Of a stretch of DNA of 64,000 nucleotides, positions 24,310 through 35,639 are shown piece by piece. Location: the NCBI RefSeq assembly GCF_034190915.1, contig NW_026947486.1, forward strand, positions 21,478,001 through 21,542,000, given 5' to 3'. Every line of letters starts with the position of its first letter. The stretch's first letter is position 1. A program made the translations under genes and the position numbers. The DNA comes from Cavia porcellus (Eukaryota; Chordata; Mammalia; Rodentia; Caviidae). The notes under the pieces were generated by a model. That model did not search any database. It was not told the origin of the DNA and worked only from the letters and a program-made list of their open reading frames with translations.

Positions 24310-24490
24310 AACTAAAACTTCTTCAACTCTCCATCCTACTCCCCCCCCCCCACAGCAGCATTCCATCTCAGCTGGAGCCACCCCTACCATCACGCTGGTG
24401 AACTGCGCAATACATGACTGTGCTTCCTGATACACCTGAGCAGTTGCATTGTGCAAATACAAAATGCCCTGGCTGGGAAAAAAAAAATGT
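24310..24490 (+). promoter_or_regulatory. AKAP4: AKAP4 3'UTR with variant poly(A) signal
   Basis: There is no AATAAA within the first 200 bases after the stop. AATACA at 24456-24461 is the best candidate signal, with an A-rich stretch at 24478. A short 3'UTR with a variant hexamer is common for testis-specific transcripts. The exact cleavage site is not determined. Confidence 0.5.
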
Positions 24491-24935
24491 TGTCATTTTC
24501 TTGATCAAACCTCTGGGGGAAGGGAGGAAAATGGGTTCTTTCTAGAACTGGTTATGCAGTGTTGGATTTATGTCTAGATGTCACTTAGGTTATTTCTATG
24601 CTAGGCACTTAAAATGGGAATATAACTCAGGTATGAATCTCCCATTAGGAATAACACTAAGTTCCTAGATTTGCTTTATGCTTACCAGGATTCAGCTGCA
24701 ATGATAGAATTCACTGCAAGTCAGATTAAGACAGTAGTTTGAATCTTACATCTCTGTTAGCTAGGTCACTATATGCCTTTATGGCTTGGCTTGACACCTG
24801 CAAGGTGCTGAGGCTTAATAGAACAAACACAGAAGTTGGTGTCCCTCTGGACTCAAAAGCCAAAACTTGGCCTCATTCTAGTCATATTTCTTCAGGTTGT
24901 CCTTCAGATTTGGAGCCTGTTTACTTTTTCTTAAT
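24491..24935. other. Unassigned AKAP4 downstream flank
   Basis: No exon or recognisable repeat is seen. Confidence 0.4.
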
Positions 24936-25390
24936 TTTCTTTTCTTTTTTTTTAATTTAAAGGGAATAGAACAGAACCAAATAAAAGTGAGAAAAATATT
25001 GGATTTCAAAAGCAAGACATGAGGAAATCCTCCATATTTGCTATATTCCATACTGATATCCTCTAAACAGATGCTCAGATTACTGGCTTTAGATCTGCAA
25101 AGTCAAACAATACCAGCTTTAAGTTGTCTTTATTTTTTCTTTACTTCGGTAGCTATCAACTCAGCCTGTGTGCCTCTGAATCGGCTGGTTGCTCACCAGG
25201 GTGAGAGTGGGGCTCTTCTTGTCCCACAGCCCCATGTGCCACTGGCTCACAGGAGGAGGTTGGCTTATTGGTTCTCCTCCCAGCCTTCATGCCTGTCTCT
25301 GGCTCACAGGAGGGGTTGGTTACTCCCAAGACTGCAGCCCAAGACTGCAGGTGGTGGAGCCTGTTGCTTTAATTGTAAAACGTAGATAAA
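24936..25390 (-). repeat. L1/HAL1-type tail fragment
   Basis: A T-run and AATTTAAAGGGAATAGAACAG are followed by sequence sharing phrases with 3960-4300 (ATGCTCAGATTACTGGCTTTAG, GAGGAAATCCTCCATATTTG). It is the same minus-oriented tail family. Confidence 0.55.
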
Positions 25391-26165
25391 GTTTATTCTC
25401 AGAGTTTAGAAGTTAAATTGGAGAATGAATGTGAAGACGTTTTGTAACAAATATGTGAAGGAAGTTGTGTTTACACAGTAGAGAGTGATCTCTTAATTTA
25501 AGAACTGAAAACATGAGTGTTGGAGTAGAAAATCCAGAGAGGTACTTTTTGGAGAAGGTAAGAGGTGTATGGAGCAAAGTTTATCAACTTCCTCATAATG
25601 CCAGGACCAGTGAGAAGGAAAGCCAGGGCCATTTGAAATAGGACCTTTTGAACTCATCAGCCTGGATGAAAGCTAATCTAACCTTTTCTATTCTCACTTT
25701 ACCCTATGTAAAGCTTTGTAATTGAGCCAATACAGATCTTTTTTTTCTGCCCTTGAAGAAAATCCTTGATATTTCAAATCTCAAAGCCAGGGCTGCAATG
25801 CTAATGACATACATCTCCCTGAGCATAGCTGGGTCCTATGGTAGTTTACTTCCTTGATTAATTTGGCTCTTACCTTGCCCTGAGTTTTATTATGAGGCAG
25901 CCTTGGAAATTCCTTGGAGGCTAAAAATAGAGCAAAGGAAGTTATATGTTAAAGGAGGGGGGTTGGGGCGATGCTCTCTAAGGGCCCTTTAGTTCTGACA
26001 TTTGAGGATTAGAAGAACATATTTCTTTTTCATAATTTCTTCAGGAAACTTAGGCAGATGTGTTAAGTTCAGGGTGAGGAAACTTGATTTTTGCCAGAGC
26101 TGACAGACTCCAGCAAAGAAAGGAATACTTGAGGTCACAAAGATCCTGATAAGGATATGGAAGGA
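25391..26165. other. Unassigned intergenic sequence
   Basis: I found no gene, conserved exon or clear repeat. Confidence 0.4.
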
Positions 26166-26169
26166 CTTA

Positions 26170-26770
26170 ATGGTCCTTGATATTCATGGTAAGTACAGCC
26201 TAGGACATTCCAGGGATGCTTCTTCAGCTGTGATTTCCATACCTTTCCAAACTCTTCCTACAAGTCAGTTTGAAAGGTTTTTGAACCACAAGATCAGATT
26301 CAGTCACAGCAATGATGCCACTCTCTGGTACCAAATTCTTACTTTTTTTCATTGCTGAGACAAAATACTTGATACCCAAAGTTAAAGATGGGAAGGTTTA
26401 TTGTAGCTTACAATTTATAGAGGTATCAGTTCACAATTGGCTGGTTTAAGGTAAGGTGACTTTACAGATGTCCCTGATGAGAAACTGTTTATGGGAGTCA
26501 GAAGGCAGAAAAAACAGCATACAACAAGTAATGACAACCAACCATAGCGGCCCTCTTTCTTTTATATTCTGTCTAGCTACTCACCTTTAGGGCAAATACT
26601 ACTCACACCTTTCCATTACTCATACTCCAAATGATGCCAAACCAATCACTGGACTCATTTAATAATCAAGCATACTTAATCCCAGCATCACACACTCTAG
26701 ACCCAACCTTGTCTGAAAAGCTCCACCTATGAGTCCAAGAGAGTTCGGGAGGATATCTAGACACAAGATA
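26170..26770 (-). mobile_element. MaLR internal end plus LTR fragment
   Basis: The stretch CCTTTCCAAACTCTTCCTAC ... GTCACAGCAATGATGCCACT mirrors the internal sequence at 40438-40540 next to the LTR of the complete MaLR. The following CTGAGACAAAATACTTGATACCCAA...GGTTTATTGTAGCTTACA matches the LTR start at 40561. Orientation is minus. The far LTR end is degraded. Confidence 0.7.
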
Positions 26771-26822
26771 TAACAGTAGTATACTGAAAAAACATATCAA
26801 TACATTTGTCAAAATTAGTATT

Positions 26823-27122
26823 ATGGTTTAGATACAAAATGTTCCTCCAACATCTTACAATTGGATGTGGTGCCTGGCCAAAAATACAGGTCACTGAGGG
26901 CTGACTTGGATGGGTGTGTTCTTGTCCTTGAACCCTCCTTTCTTATGCTTATTGGCTGCTATGATGTTAGCAGTTTTTCTGCACCAGGCCCTTTCACCAT
27001 CCCAGTTTTGCCTTACAGTTCCCCAAACATGAACTGAACCCTCTGAAATGGTGAATCAAAATAAACTTTAAGTTTGGTTTGTTGGGTATTTTGTTCTAAC
27101 AATGGGAAAACTGACTAATACA
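26823..27122 (+). mobile_element. MaLR-type LTR
   Basis: It starts TATGGTTTAGATACAAAATG and ends AACAATGGGAAAACTGACTAATACA. Before the end lies AATAAACTTTAAGTTTGG (poly(A) signal). These are hallmarks of MST/MLT-type LTRs in plus orientation. Confidence 0.7.
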
Positions 27123-27454
27123 GGTGGAAAGACAAATTTTATTCATGCCATCATAGTCAGGGGGACAGACAAAGTGAACAGAGCCCAACATCACTGAAAT
27201 AAGAGGCAGAGAGTGCTAAAAGGACAGTGAATTGTGTGCAAGTAATATGGTGAGGACATCTGTGTTCATTACCTAGCACTAAGGAACAGAATTCTACCTT
27301 CATACAGGGTCTAGGAGACATTGACCATATCTTTCTTTATGATTACCTTTCAAAGGGATGGCTATAAGGTCTCTTAGGTTTTAGAAGATAACATTTCAAA
27401 TAGAGAAAAAATTTACAATGTGTTCAAGATACTTTATTTCTTTTTTATATGCAG

Positions 27455-27506
<52 letters not shown>

Positions 27507-27507
27507 C
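27455..27507. repeat. (CTAT)n microsatellite
   Basis: About 13 perfect CTAT/ATCT tetranucleotide copies. Confidence 0.97.
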
Positions 27508-27559
27508 CCGACTCCTCTCTCCAGTAGTGGAGTTGCTAGATGATATAGTGGCTCTTCTC

Positions 27560-27662
27560 ATTTTTTTTTTGTCTTTTTCATTTTTATCGGTACCAGGTAT
27601 CAAACTCATGACCACCTGCTTGCAAGGCAGGTGCTTATGCCGCTGAGCTAAATTCCCAGCCC
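27560..27662 (-). mobile_element. ID-like SINE
   Basis: T-rich tail, then GGTACCAGGTATCAAACTCA ... TTGCAAGGCAGGTGCTTATG and GAGCTAAATTCCCAGCCC: a minus-strand tRNA-derived SINE. Confidence 0.87.
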
Positions 27663-27664
27663 AT

Positions 27665-28176
27665 TCTTCTCATTTTTTTGAAGTACCTCCATATTCTTTT
27701 CTATAATGGTTGTACTAATTTACATTTCCACCAACAATATGAGAGTATTCCCCTTTTTTCTGCCTCCTCACCAGCACTTATAATTTTGTCTTTTTAATAG
27801 TAGCCATTCTTACTAGAACAGGACGATATTTCATTGTGGTTGGAATTTGCATTTTGCATTTATCTTATGACTACTGATGTTGAGTCTTTTCCAGGTACCA
27901 TTTGTATATGTTCTTTGAGAAATGTCCATTTTAATAAACAGTACTGAGAGAATTAGATATCTGCATATAGACGGATGAAAAAAACCCTTTTATATTTTAA
28001 CAGTTAAAAAAAATCAACTTGGGATGATTTAAAGATTTAAATGTATAACCTGAAACTATGAAACTATTAGAATAAAACATAGGACAATTGTTTCAGTACA
28101 TTGGAATGGGCAAAGAGGTTTTAGATGAGACCCCAAAACCAGAAATAGACAAATGAGACTTGATCAAACTTAAAAT
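27665..28176. mobile_element. Old L1 fragments
   Basis: The stretch 27675-27940 looks like antisense L1 3' sequence (TACATTTCCACCAACAAT, then TCTTTGAGAAATGTCCATTT). The stretch 27945-28176 reads as sense ORF2 remnants (ATAAAACATAGGACAATTGTTTC). The sense part appears to resume at 29585 (CATAGCAAAAGAAGCAATC) after the younger insertion. Confidence 0.6.
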
Positions 28177-29584
28177 GTTCTTTATGAAGGATAGCCTCTT
28201 TAATAAATGGTGCTGGAATAATTGGCTCTCCACATGCTGAAGACTGAAAATAGACCCATGACTATCACCATGCACAAAACTAAAGTCTAAATGGATCAAA
28301 GACTTAAATGTTAAAAGAGAAACAATAAATCTAATGGGAGACAAGGTAGGCAGAAATCTTGGAGACATAGGGGTAGGCCGAGAATTCATAAAACGCAAAC
28401 TGTCCAGGAAACACTTCAAAGAATCAACAACTGGGATCTCATATTATTGAAAAATTTCTGCACTTTAAAAGAAATCACCAAAAAAGTGAAAAGAAAACTC
28501 GCAGAATGGGAAAGAATTTTAGCCAGCAACCCCTCAGACAAAGAACTTATATCCAGAACATACAGAATTGAAAAACATGAAGCCCCCTAATTCAGAGTCC
28601 TCTCCAAAAATGAGCATCTGAGATGAACACACAGTTCTCTGATGAAGATATACAAATGTCAAATAAATACATGAAGAAATGTTCACCATCACTGGTTATT
28701 TGAGAAATGCAAATTAAAACAGCATTGAGATTTCATGTCACTCTGGAAAGAATAGCTGCCGTCAAGAAATCAACTGATAACAAATGTTGGCAAGGCAGCT
28801 GGGGAAAAAGGAACACTGCTCCACTGTTGGTGGGAGTGTAGACTGGTGCAACCACTGTGGAAATCATTATGGAGATTTCTCAGAAGACTAGGATTGTAAG
28901 TTCCATTCAATCCAGCTATTCCCTTCCTGGGTATTTTCCCAGAAAAACTGTAAAGGTGATATCACAGTGATATATGTGCACCCATGTTCACTGCGGTACA
29001 ATTTGTAATAGCTAAATCTTGGAAACAACCAAGATGCCCATCAACTGCACAGTGGATGAAAAAGATGGGGTATTTTTATACAATAGAATATCACTCGGCT
29101 ATAAAAAAAATGACTAAAATCCCTTACTAAATCTCTCAATGGAGACAACTTGAGACTATCCTCATTAGTGAAATAAATAATAATCATATTTATAAATATC
29201 ACATTGTGTCTCTAGTGTAAAAAGTAATAAGAAATGTAGGAGTACCATAACTCTAAATGCGTAATTGCTATTATAAAAAAGAGAGGAAAAGAAAGTGCTC
29301 TAAAGGATATAACTGCATGTATGTTTAATAAGTGGGTAGGACTGATAACCATATTATTAAGTTTTTGTTGAATCATTGAACAGAACTGTTTGCAGTCTCA
29401 CTGTTTGAATGTCCACCTTGTATAATTTACTTTGTAACTTAAGCAACTATTTCTAAGATGATAATGTGTAATTTATCAACTAGTGATTTCTGTTTATTTT
29501 TTTGAAATTATGTATTATTTCTACCCTTTTTCTGTTTTGTTTCTTTTTTTATCTTTAAATAAAAAATCTAAAAAAAAGGTTCTT
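28177..29584 (+). mobile_element. 5'-truncated L1 insertion (ORF2 3' end + 3'UTR)
   Basis: A plus-strand L1 begins in ORF2 (AATAAATGGTGCTGGAATAA) and covers the cysteine-rich end (TGTTGGCAAGGCAGCTGGGG, ATAGAATATCACTCGGCTAT). It continues through the species' L1 3'UTR to AAATAAAAAATCTAAAAAAA at 29577. GTTCTT at 28177-28182 and 29579-29584 may be the ends of a target duplication. The frame is broken many times. Confidence 0.85.
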
Positions 29585-30866
29585 CATAGCAAAAGAAGCA
29601 ATCAAAGAAGTGAAGAGACAATCTACAAAATGGCAAGTAGTATTTTCAAACCATAAATTTGACAAGGGGTTAACATTGAAGTATTTAAGGGGCTCCAAAT
29701 GGGTAACTTTTGAACATTAAAGACAGAATTGTAACTCCTATATCTGGCTCTTCTCTGTGGAATAAGAAGCAAAGGAAAAAATGTTTACATATTTTGCATA
29801 AACAGAACACATACGTCTGAGGAATTTTTAAAATGCCAACTCTATGGTTCCCAGTACAGAAGGGAATACTCATAAGCTGTCTGGAAAATGCCTTACTAAA
29901 TCCCTAAATGACAAAGGGAGAACTATGAATGATTAGAGTGCTGTCCCATGGCACTCTTGTCTTCTTCGAGGCTAAACGTGAGCAGACAAGACCAACATCT
30001 GGATGTGAGATGGATAATTAAAGTGTGTGGAAAGAATCAAGGCAGATGTGGTTCAGTCACATTATGTTCACTCCTTTGCCATAAGCTGCCAACGTTCTCA
30101 AATTGCCCTGTATTGAGTAAGGGGGATAAAACGGATGTTCAAAGAGTCAAAAATAAGGAATATACTATATTAGAAAATTAATATGTGGGAATAGTTTGCT
30201 CTTAGGTTAACCTTTACTAGTAGAATACATAGATGTAAAACATAAAAGCATCGGTCATCATTTTTCCTAACCATCACCATTATCATCTATTTTTCAACTT
30301 TATTCTACCCAGTCATGTTTTCTTTCACAGAAACGTGGATAATTGTACAAATTTAAAATTTAAATGCGTGTTCAGTTTGCATTTTTGTTTGAAAAAGATA
30401 TTAAAATAATAAAAGTGAGATTCGTGTCTATAATGCAATAATTCTGAATAATGCCCAAATTAAATGAAATGAACTATCAGCCTTCAGGAAGTCAATGTCT
30501 GCTTGTTAGTCCTGTTGATTATTTTTCAGCCTTAGATTTAGCCTATCTCATTTAGTTTATGTAACAATACTGTGACTATTCCGAAAATAAACAGTGATCC
30601 AAGTGATTATCAGACACCATTCATGGTGGACCTTTACCTTCTTTTCCTAAATTGTTTAACAGTCATAAAAATGCACAGTGTAATTTAGAATAGTTTCTTA
30701 TAAAGCGAAAAATTGGACAGTTATTCTGAACATCTCAGCAGTGCTACATAATTACATCTATATAAATAGTGTCAAATATTTATGTTACATCAGTATTTTG
30801 TTTATCTGTCTTTTCATATGAATGACTGAAAGTGTGAGAAATAAAATAAAGGAGTTTAAAAACTAT
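29585..30866. other. Intergenic sequence, mostly unassigned
   Basis: The first ~70 bp continue the old L1. The rest is AT-rich unique sequence without a supported gene. Confidence 0.45.
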
Positions 30867-30867
30867 A

Positions 30868-30965
30868 AAGATTAGGGCTGGGAATTTAGCTCAACGGCAT
30901 AAAATCCTGCCTGGCAAGCATGAGGTTGTGAGTTTGATCCCCAGTACCACCAAAAAAACCAAAAC
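30868..30965 (+). mobile_element. ID-like SINE
   Basis: GGGCTGGGAATTTAGCTCAA ... CCTGGCAAGCATGAGGTTGT ... GATCCCCAGTACC followed by an A-rich tail: a plus-strand copy with clear tRNA-like A and B box remnants. Confidence 0.9.
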
Positions 30966-31840
30966 AAAAGAAAACTATAAAAATTCTAAGTTTAAAAAAA
31001 TTCAGGAGGCAGTTGTTAAAGGTACATAAACTCAAATATATTGCGAGGTCCTTTATAGGCAGGGAATTTAGTAGGCAGCTAAGGGCTGTTCTATCACTGT
31101 GTTGTAGTAAATGACTTAAAGTTATTTTTGAGAAGCAGCTTTGGTTTGGTCATGGCCATTTATGGTCACACTCTTCCCCATATAATTTTGAAATTTTTCT
31201 CCTCTGATTTTCTTGACCATTTGGTTACTATCAGTATAATTCATCTGACATTTACTAGAACTGGGCTTATAGATTTAATTAACTTTTCCTATTCCCAGAT
31301 CACCTACATTGCAACCCTATAGGGCAAATTCTCTGCCTCTTTTTCACTGGGTTCATCAGTAATACTAGGCACACAGCTGAACTCAAGAATAGCATGATTG
31401 TTTTGAAATTTCAAGTAGGAAACAATTCAAAAGCCATGGAATCCTGAGATCTTTATTAATGACAATAGACAACTTGGTTATCTATCTGAGAGGGCAGGCT
31501 TCTTCTGAGAGCATTAAATATCACACTGAACACTGCTTCAGAACCACCAGGAAAGGCTTGTTAAAACATTTGGAGCCTTACCCAGAATTTTTGTTGGTGG
31601 TTAGGAGTAGGGCCTGAGAATATACCTGGTACTGTATTTTGTAAGCATTCTCTTATTTCTTATACAGACTCATGAAATGGGTATTATATTTTATTGTCAT
31701 TTTAAACTGATGTTTAATAACTTTTAAAGAACACAATGTGACGTTTCAATGAGTACGCATCCTGGAGTGGTCAAATCAGGGTAATTAGGGTATCCATTTC
31801 TGAAACATTTCTTTGTGGTGGGAACATCAAAAATTCTTTC
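30966..31840. other. Unassigned intergenic sequence
   Basis: Nothing recognisable beyond AT-rich unique DNA. Confidence 0.4.
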
Positions 31841-31845
31841 TTCAA

Positions 31846-32020
31846 ATAGCATATGGTGGTGCACGCTTGTAATCTCAGCACTTGAGAGGCTGAAGCAAGA
31901 CGATCACTGCTAGTTCAATGCCAGCGTGGACTACATAGTGAGTTCAGGGACAGCCCGATCTATGTAGCCAGACAGAATCTCATAGAACTGCCCCCAGTCT
32001 TACTTTGAAACAAAAAATTC
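31846..32020 (+). mobile_element. B1-type (7SL-derived) SINE
   Basis: ATGGTGGTGCACGCTTGTAA, CAGCACTTGAGAGGCTGAAG and GACTACATAGTGAGTTCAGG are the ordered landmarks of a B1 element. Confidence 0.85.
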
Positions 32021-32472
32021 ATCTCTTCTAGTTTTGTGGATTATACAATACATTATTGGTTACTGTAGGAACCCTATTGTGCAATAGAACATTAGAATTC
32101 ATCCTTTCTCTCCAATTGTAACTTAGTTATAACAGAATTATTTAAATTCCAATTTCATAAATGCGCAGTCTTTTGGGTGTTGATCTGCATAGATCAGCAG
32201 CAGGGGCCACTTCCATTGTCTTGGAGGTGAGGGGAGTACGAGTGTGCGTAAGAAGATTAACGTGGCTTTTCCAGGGTATAGAGAGCCAAAATATAAATTT
32301 GAGAAAAAGAAAAAACATAACGGGTACCTACTGTGATCTTGTGACCCATCTAGTGGTTTCTATTCTGACTGCGTAAAAGCATTGTTTCGTTGTCTTCCCC
32401 TGTTGGTGGACATCGCAAGGTCGGCCCGGTAGGCTCTGCGCTCAGTTTTTGCGTGGCCTGTTTTCCTTTCAG

Positions 32473-32523
32473 ACAGTTGGAGGTGGTTCTCTGAGGCAGT
32501 CGTTCAATGAGGCGGCTAGTCAG
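32473..32523 (+). other. Candidate 51-bp exon of unknown gene
   Basis: A pyrimidine tract TTTTCCTTTCAG (32461-32472) and a strong donor CAG|GTAAGT at 32524 bracket 51 bp. A locally GC-richer stretch lies just upstream (32405-32460). No protein similarity is recognised. It could be a non-coding first exon, perhaps an alternative 5' exon of CCNB3 on the same strand, or chance. Confidence 0.3.
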
Positions 32524-33225
32524 GTAAGTCCCTTTTCCCTTTGTCCCTCATTCTTGTTTTGTTTGATTTAGTTTCATTTCCAATTTGTGGAGAACGCTTT
32601 TTACCATGTGTAGTTTCTGTTCTAATCCAACTATGGCTTGGTAAGTGAACACCTTGTTTTTATGAACTATTACAAGAGCTTTATGCCTTTATGTATTTAT
32701 AAATGTACAAAAATATTCTGAGGGTGCGGTGGAGATGTGAGAGCAAAATTGGCTGAGGGAAGCAGACTGTTAATTGGACTATTTTTCCTGTCAAACCAAT
32801 AAACTTGTCTGGAATATCTGACAAAATAACCCTTTAAAAAGTCTTTAAATGTACTCTTAGTTGTTGACAGTCTTTATCTTTCCCTTTAGATATATTATCT
32901 TTGTCAGTTAATGAATGTGTTAAGCTTTCCAACAATTGTAAAAGAGATATTAAGCATGAAGTATTTCCTGTTTTGCCTGCTCATGGAGTTCGCCTAGTTT
33001 TAGGGACATTAAAATAGAGTGGAGATTAGTTTGTTCTTGGATTTCCACAGCTAGTTGCCTTGTGAGGAGGTCAGTCAGGTTTAGACTGCCTGTACTCCTT
33101 GATCTCAGATAAAGACGATGACTCAGAGTTTATGTGGTCACTAGGGCATGGAGGTTTTTAGAATACATGGCCTCACACACAACAGCCACCGGGCCCCTCA
33201 TACAAAAGCCGACATGGAATAGACA
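32524..33225. other. Unassigned intergenic sequence
   Basis: Unique DNA; no exon or repeat recognised. Confidence 0.4.
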
Positions 33226-33227
33226 AA

Positions 33228-33420
33228 GGTGGGCCATAGACCTCTAATCTCAGCACTCTGGGAGGGTGAGGCAGGAAAATCACAGGTTTGAAGTCAGCCA
33301 GGGCAATTTAGTAACTTAGTGAAACCTTGTCACAAAAATTTTTTTTTTTAAACTGGAGGGGGTGGGGATGTAGCTCAGCATGAAGGTGATGAGTTCACTC
33401 CTCGGCACCATCACAACCAC
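33228..33420 (+). mobile_element. B1/ID dimeric SINE
   Basis: A B1-like left part (CTAATCTCAGCACTCTGGGAGG, AGTAACTTAGTGAAACC) joins through a T/A-rich linker to an ID-like right part (GGGGATGTAGCTCAGCATGA...CTCGGCACC). A (CAC)n tract follows. Confidence 0.8.
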
Positions 33421-33469
33421 CACCACCACCACCAACAAAAACAAAAGCACCCAAACTTTTTTTCTTTTG

Positions 33470-33545
33470 TTTTTTTCAGACAGGGCCTTGCTGTATAGTT
33501 CAGGCTGTCTTTGAATTCACTGTGTAGCCCTACACGAAACCTCTT
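33470..33545 (-). mobile_element. B1-type SINE fragment
   Basis: CAGACAGGGCCTTGCTGTAT ... GAATTCACTGTGTAGCCC is the antisense 3' part of a B1 element. Confidence 0.65.
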
Positions 33546-34026
33546 ATTCACCATAAACTATAAGACAAATTGAACTAGTCTTAACAGGGTGGTGGGAAAC
33601 CATCCTTAATCCAAATTTTAAGATGCTCACCATGGACCAGATTTGCATGCAGGGTTTCAAATGATAGGATACTTGTGCCTGATACATTAACTGTCCTACG
33701 CAGATTTTGGTAGGGATTATGTTGATTCTCTGGATCAGTGTGAGGGGAATTTGTATTTTAACAATGTGATTAGTGGATGAGGGTTGTCTTTCTATTTATT
33801 TAGGTCTTTAGTTTTTCTCGGGTGTTTTATAGTTTTATATGTAAAAATCTTATGTTCCTTTTGTAAAATTTGCTTCTAAGTATTTTATTCCAGTCGATGA
33901 CTTTGTAAATTGAAATGTTAATTTGATTTTCAGATTGATTCTTGTAAGAGCATAGAAATTAAGTTGATTTTTGTCATTGATCCTGTATCTTGCAACCTGA
34001 ACTTGTTTATTAACTGACAGTTTTTG
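33546..34026. other. Unassigned, possibly old L1
   Basis: The sequence around 33700-34010 (TTCCTTTTGTAAAATTTGCTTCTAAG, TATCTTGCAACCTGAACTTG) has the flavour of antisense L1 ORF2. It is too decayed to delimit. Confidence 0.4.
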
Positions 34027-34027
<1 letters not shown>

Positions 34028-34067
<40 letters not shown>

Positions 34068-34071
34068 TGTA
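34028..34071. repeat. (GT)n microsatellite
   Basis: A run of about 17 TG units, then an ATGTGTGTGT tail. Confidence 0.95.
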
Positions 34072-34394
34072 TTCTTAGCTTAAACAGATGGTGAACTACA
34101 TGTGTTGATGTTTTGGAACCAGCTGTGCATACCTGTAATAAAACTCACTTGCCCATAGTATATAATAGATTTATATATGGCTAAAAATTTGTCAATATCT
34201 TGCTAGGGATGTTTCCTCCATCATGAATGATAGTGACCTGTAAATTTCTTTTTTTAAAAGTGCCTTTGGGTGATACTGGTATCACAGTGAAAGTGTTTTT
34301 GTGTAGCCAGTTTGTGTGTTCCTGCCTCTTCTAATTTTGGGGAAGAGGTAGGTATAAAATTGATGTGCATTGTTCTTTAAACATTTGGTTTAAG

Positions 34395-34555
34395 GTGGGC
34401 ATGGTGACTCATGCCTGTAATATCAAAAGTTTGAAACATTGATACAGGACCATCAGAAGTTCACTGTATCATAATAAGAACCTTTAAAAAGGGCCATGGA
34501 TATAGCTCAGTGTGAAGTCTCTAGGTTCAGCCTCTAGTACCAAATACAAAAAATG
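34395..34555 (+). mobile_element. B1/ID dimeric SINE
   Basis: GTGGGCATGGTGACTCATGC begins the 7SL-like half and GGATATAGCTCAGTGTGAAG starts the ID-like half, ending near CCTCTAGTACCAAAT with an A-rich tail. Confidence 0.75.
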
Positions 34556-34724
34556 TTTAGTTCTCTAGTGAAATCATTTGAGTTTTTAGAATTATCTATT
34601 TCATATTGGGTATGTTATAGTATTTTGTACTTTCCAAAACATTGATATATTCATTTAGGTTTTCAAATTTTTTTGTATGTGTGATCACTTATGAGCCTTT
34701 TGATTTTGATAGGATCTACAGTGG

Positions 34725-34870
34725 TTCTCTCTCTCTCTCCCTCCCTCCCTCTCTCCTCCCCACCCCCCCCCCCAAGGTAATGGAGATTGAACCCATGGCC
34801 TTTGCACTGAGCTACATCCCCATCCCTTTTTGTTTTGTTTTGGTACTGGGGAATTGAACCCAGAGAGTTC
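34725..34870 (-). repeat. Pyrimidine simple repeat and ID-like SINE fragments
   Basis: A (CT/CCCT)n and C-run tract is followed by two antisense ID-like pieces (GAGATTGAACCCATGGCC...CACTGAGCTACATCCCCATCC and GGTACTGGGGAATTGAACCC). Confidence 0.7.
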
Positions 34871-34874
34871 ACAG

Positions 34875-35283
34875 CTTGTGTCTAGAGGCTCCTTCAAAGC
34901 CTCATGCAGTCATAGATGGGGCTTTTTCAGAAGTGCTTGGCTCTGGAGTGTGTAACCTATTCATGATGCAATGCTAGGATTAAGGGTGTTAGGATTAAAG
35001 ATGTGAGTGCTATCCACACTAAGGGCAGAGAGCCTAGATACAATATAAGGTACAGAAAGGCTTGCTGCTAGTTAATTGTAGCTTGTTTCTTGCTTTTGCT
35101 GTCTTCTGCTTGTCATAACTGTCTCTCCTTGTGATAGATACTCTTCTGCCATGTCACCCTGCCTTGGAGCCAGCCAAATATGAACTAAAATCTCTACAAA
35201 CTGTGAGCTACATTGAGCCTTCTCTCCTTTAACTTGGGTATTGGTTATTGTGTCTTAGCAACAAGAAAAATAACTAAGACGCT
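34875..35283 (+). mobile_element. MaLR-type LTR
   Basis: It shares CAAAGCCTCATGCAGTCATAG, GCCTTGGAGCCAGCCAAATATGAACTAAAA and the end TTGTGTCTTAGCAACAAGAA...ACTAAGAC with the LTR at 2953. Plus orientation. Solo as far as can be seen. Confidence 0.75.
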
Positions 35284-35359
35284 GCCCCTATTCATTGATT
35301 CATTAATTCATTGACTCACTCATTCATTTTTAATTTATTTAGGATACATAGCTTCAGTA

Positions 35360-35450
35360 AATCACTAATTTGTCCAGGTGGAGCTTGAATTGGCAATCCT
35401 ACTACCACAACCTCCCAAGATTCTGGGATTATAGGTATGTATTATGATTG
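35360..35450 (-). mobile_element. B1-type SINE fragment
   Basis: GGTGGAGCTTGAATTGGCAA ... AGATTCTGGGATTATAGGTA is a short antisense 7SL-like remnant. Confidence 0.55.
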
Positions 35451-35639
35451 GCTATAATGAAATATTTTAAATATTATAATTAAATAAGCTTACTGAAATA
35501 TCCTCTCTACATACACTGAGAACCACATAAGACAATATTATAATTTTTGCTGTATTAATTTAGTATACTTAAGATCAGAAGTAAAGTCTATTGTGTTTAT
35601 CCATACTTTTCTTTTTTGGTTATTTATTTTTAAAAATGT

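Noticed and set aside
30868..30945. tRNA gene-like sequences with A and B box motifs (also at 42132 and minus-strand copies)
   Set aside because: They lack a full cloverleaf, end in A-rich tails, are dispersed and in one case have insertion duplications; these are tRNA-derived SINEs.
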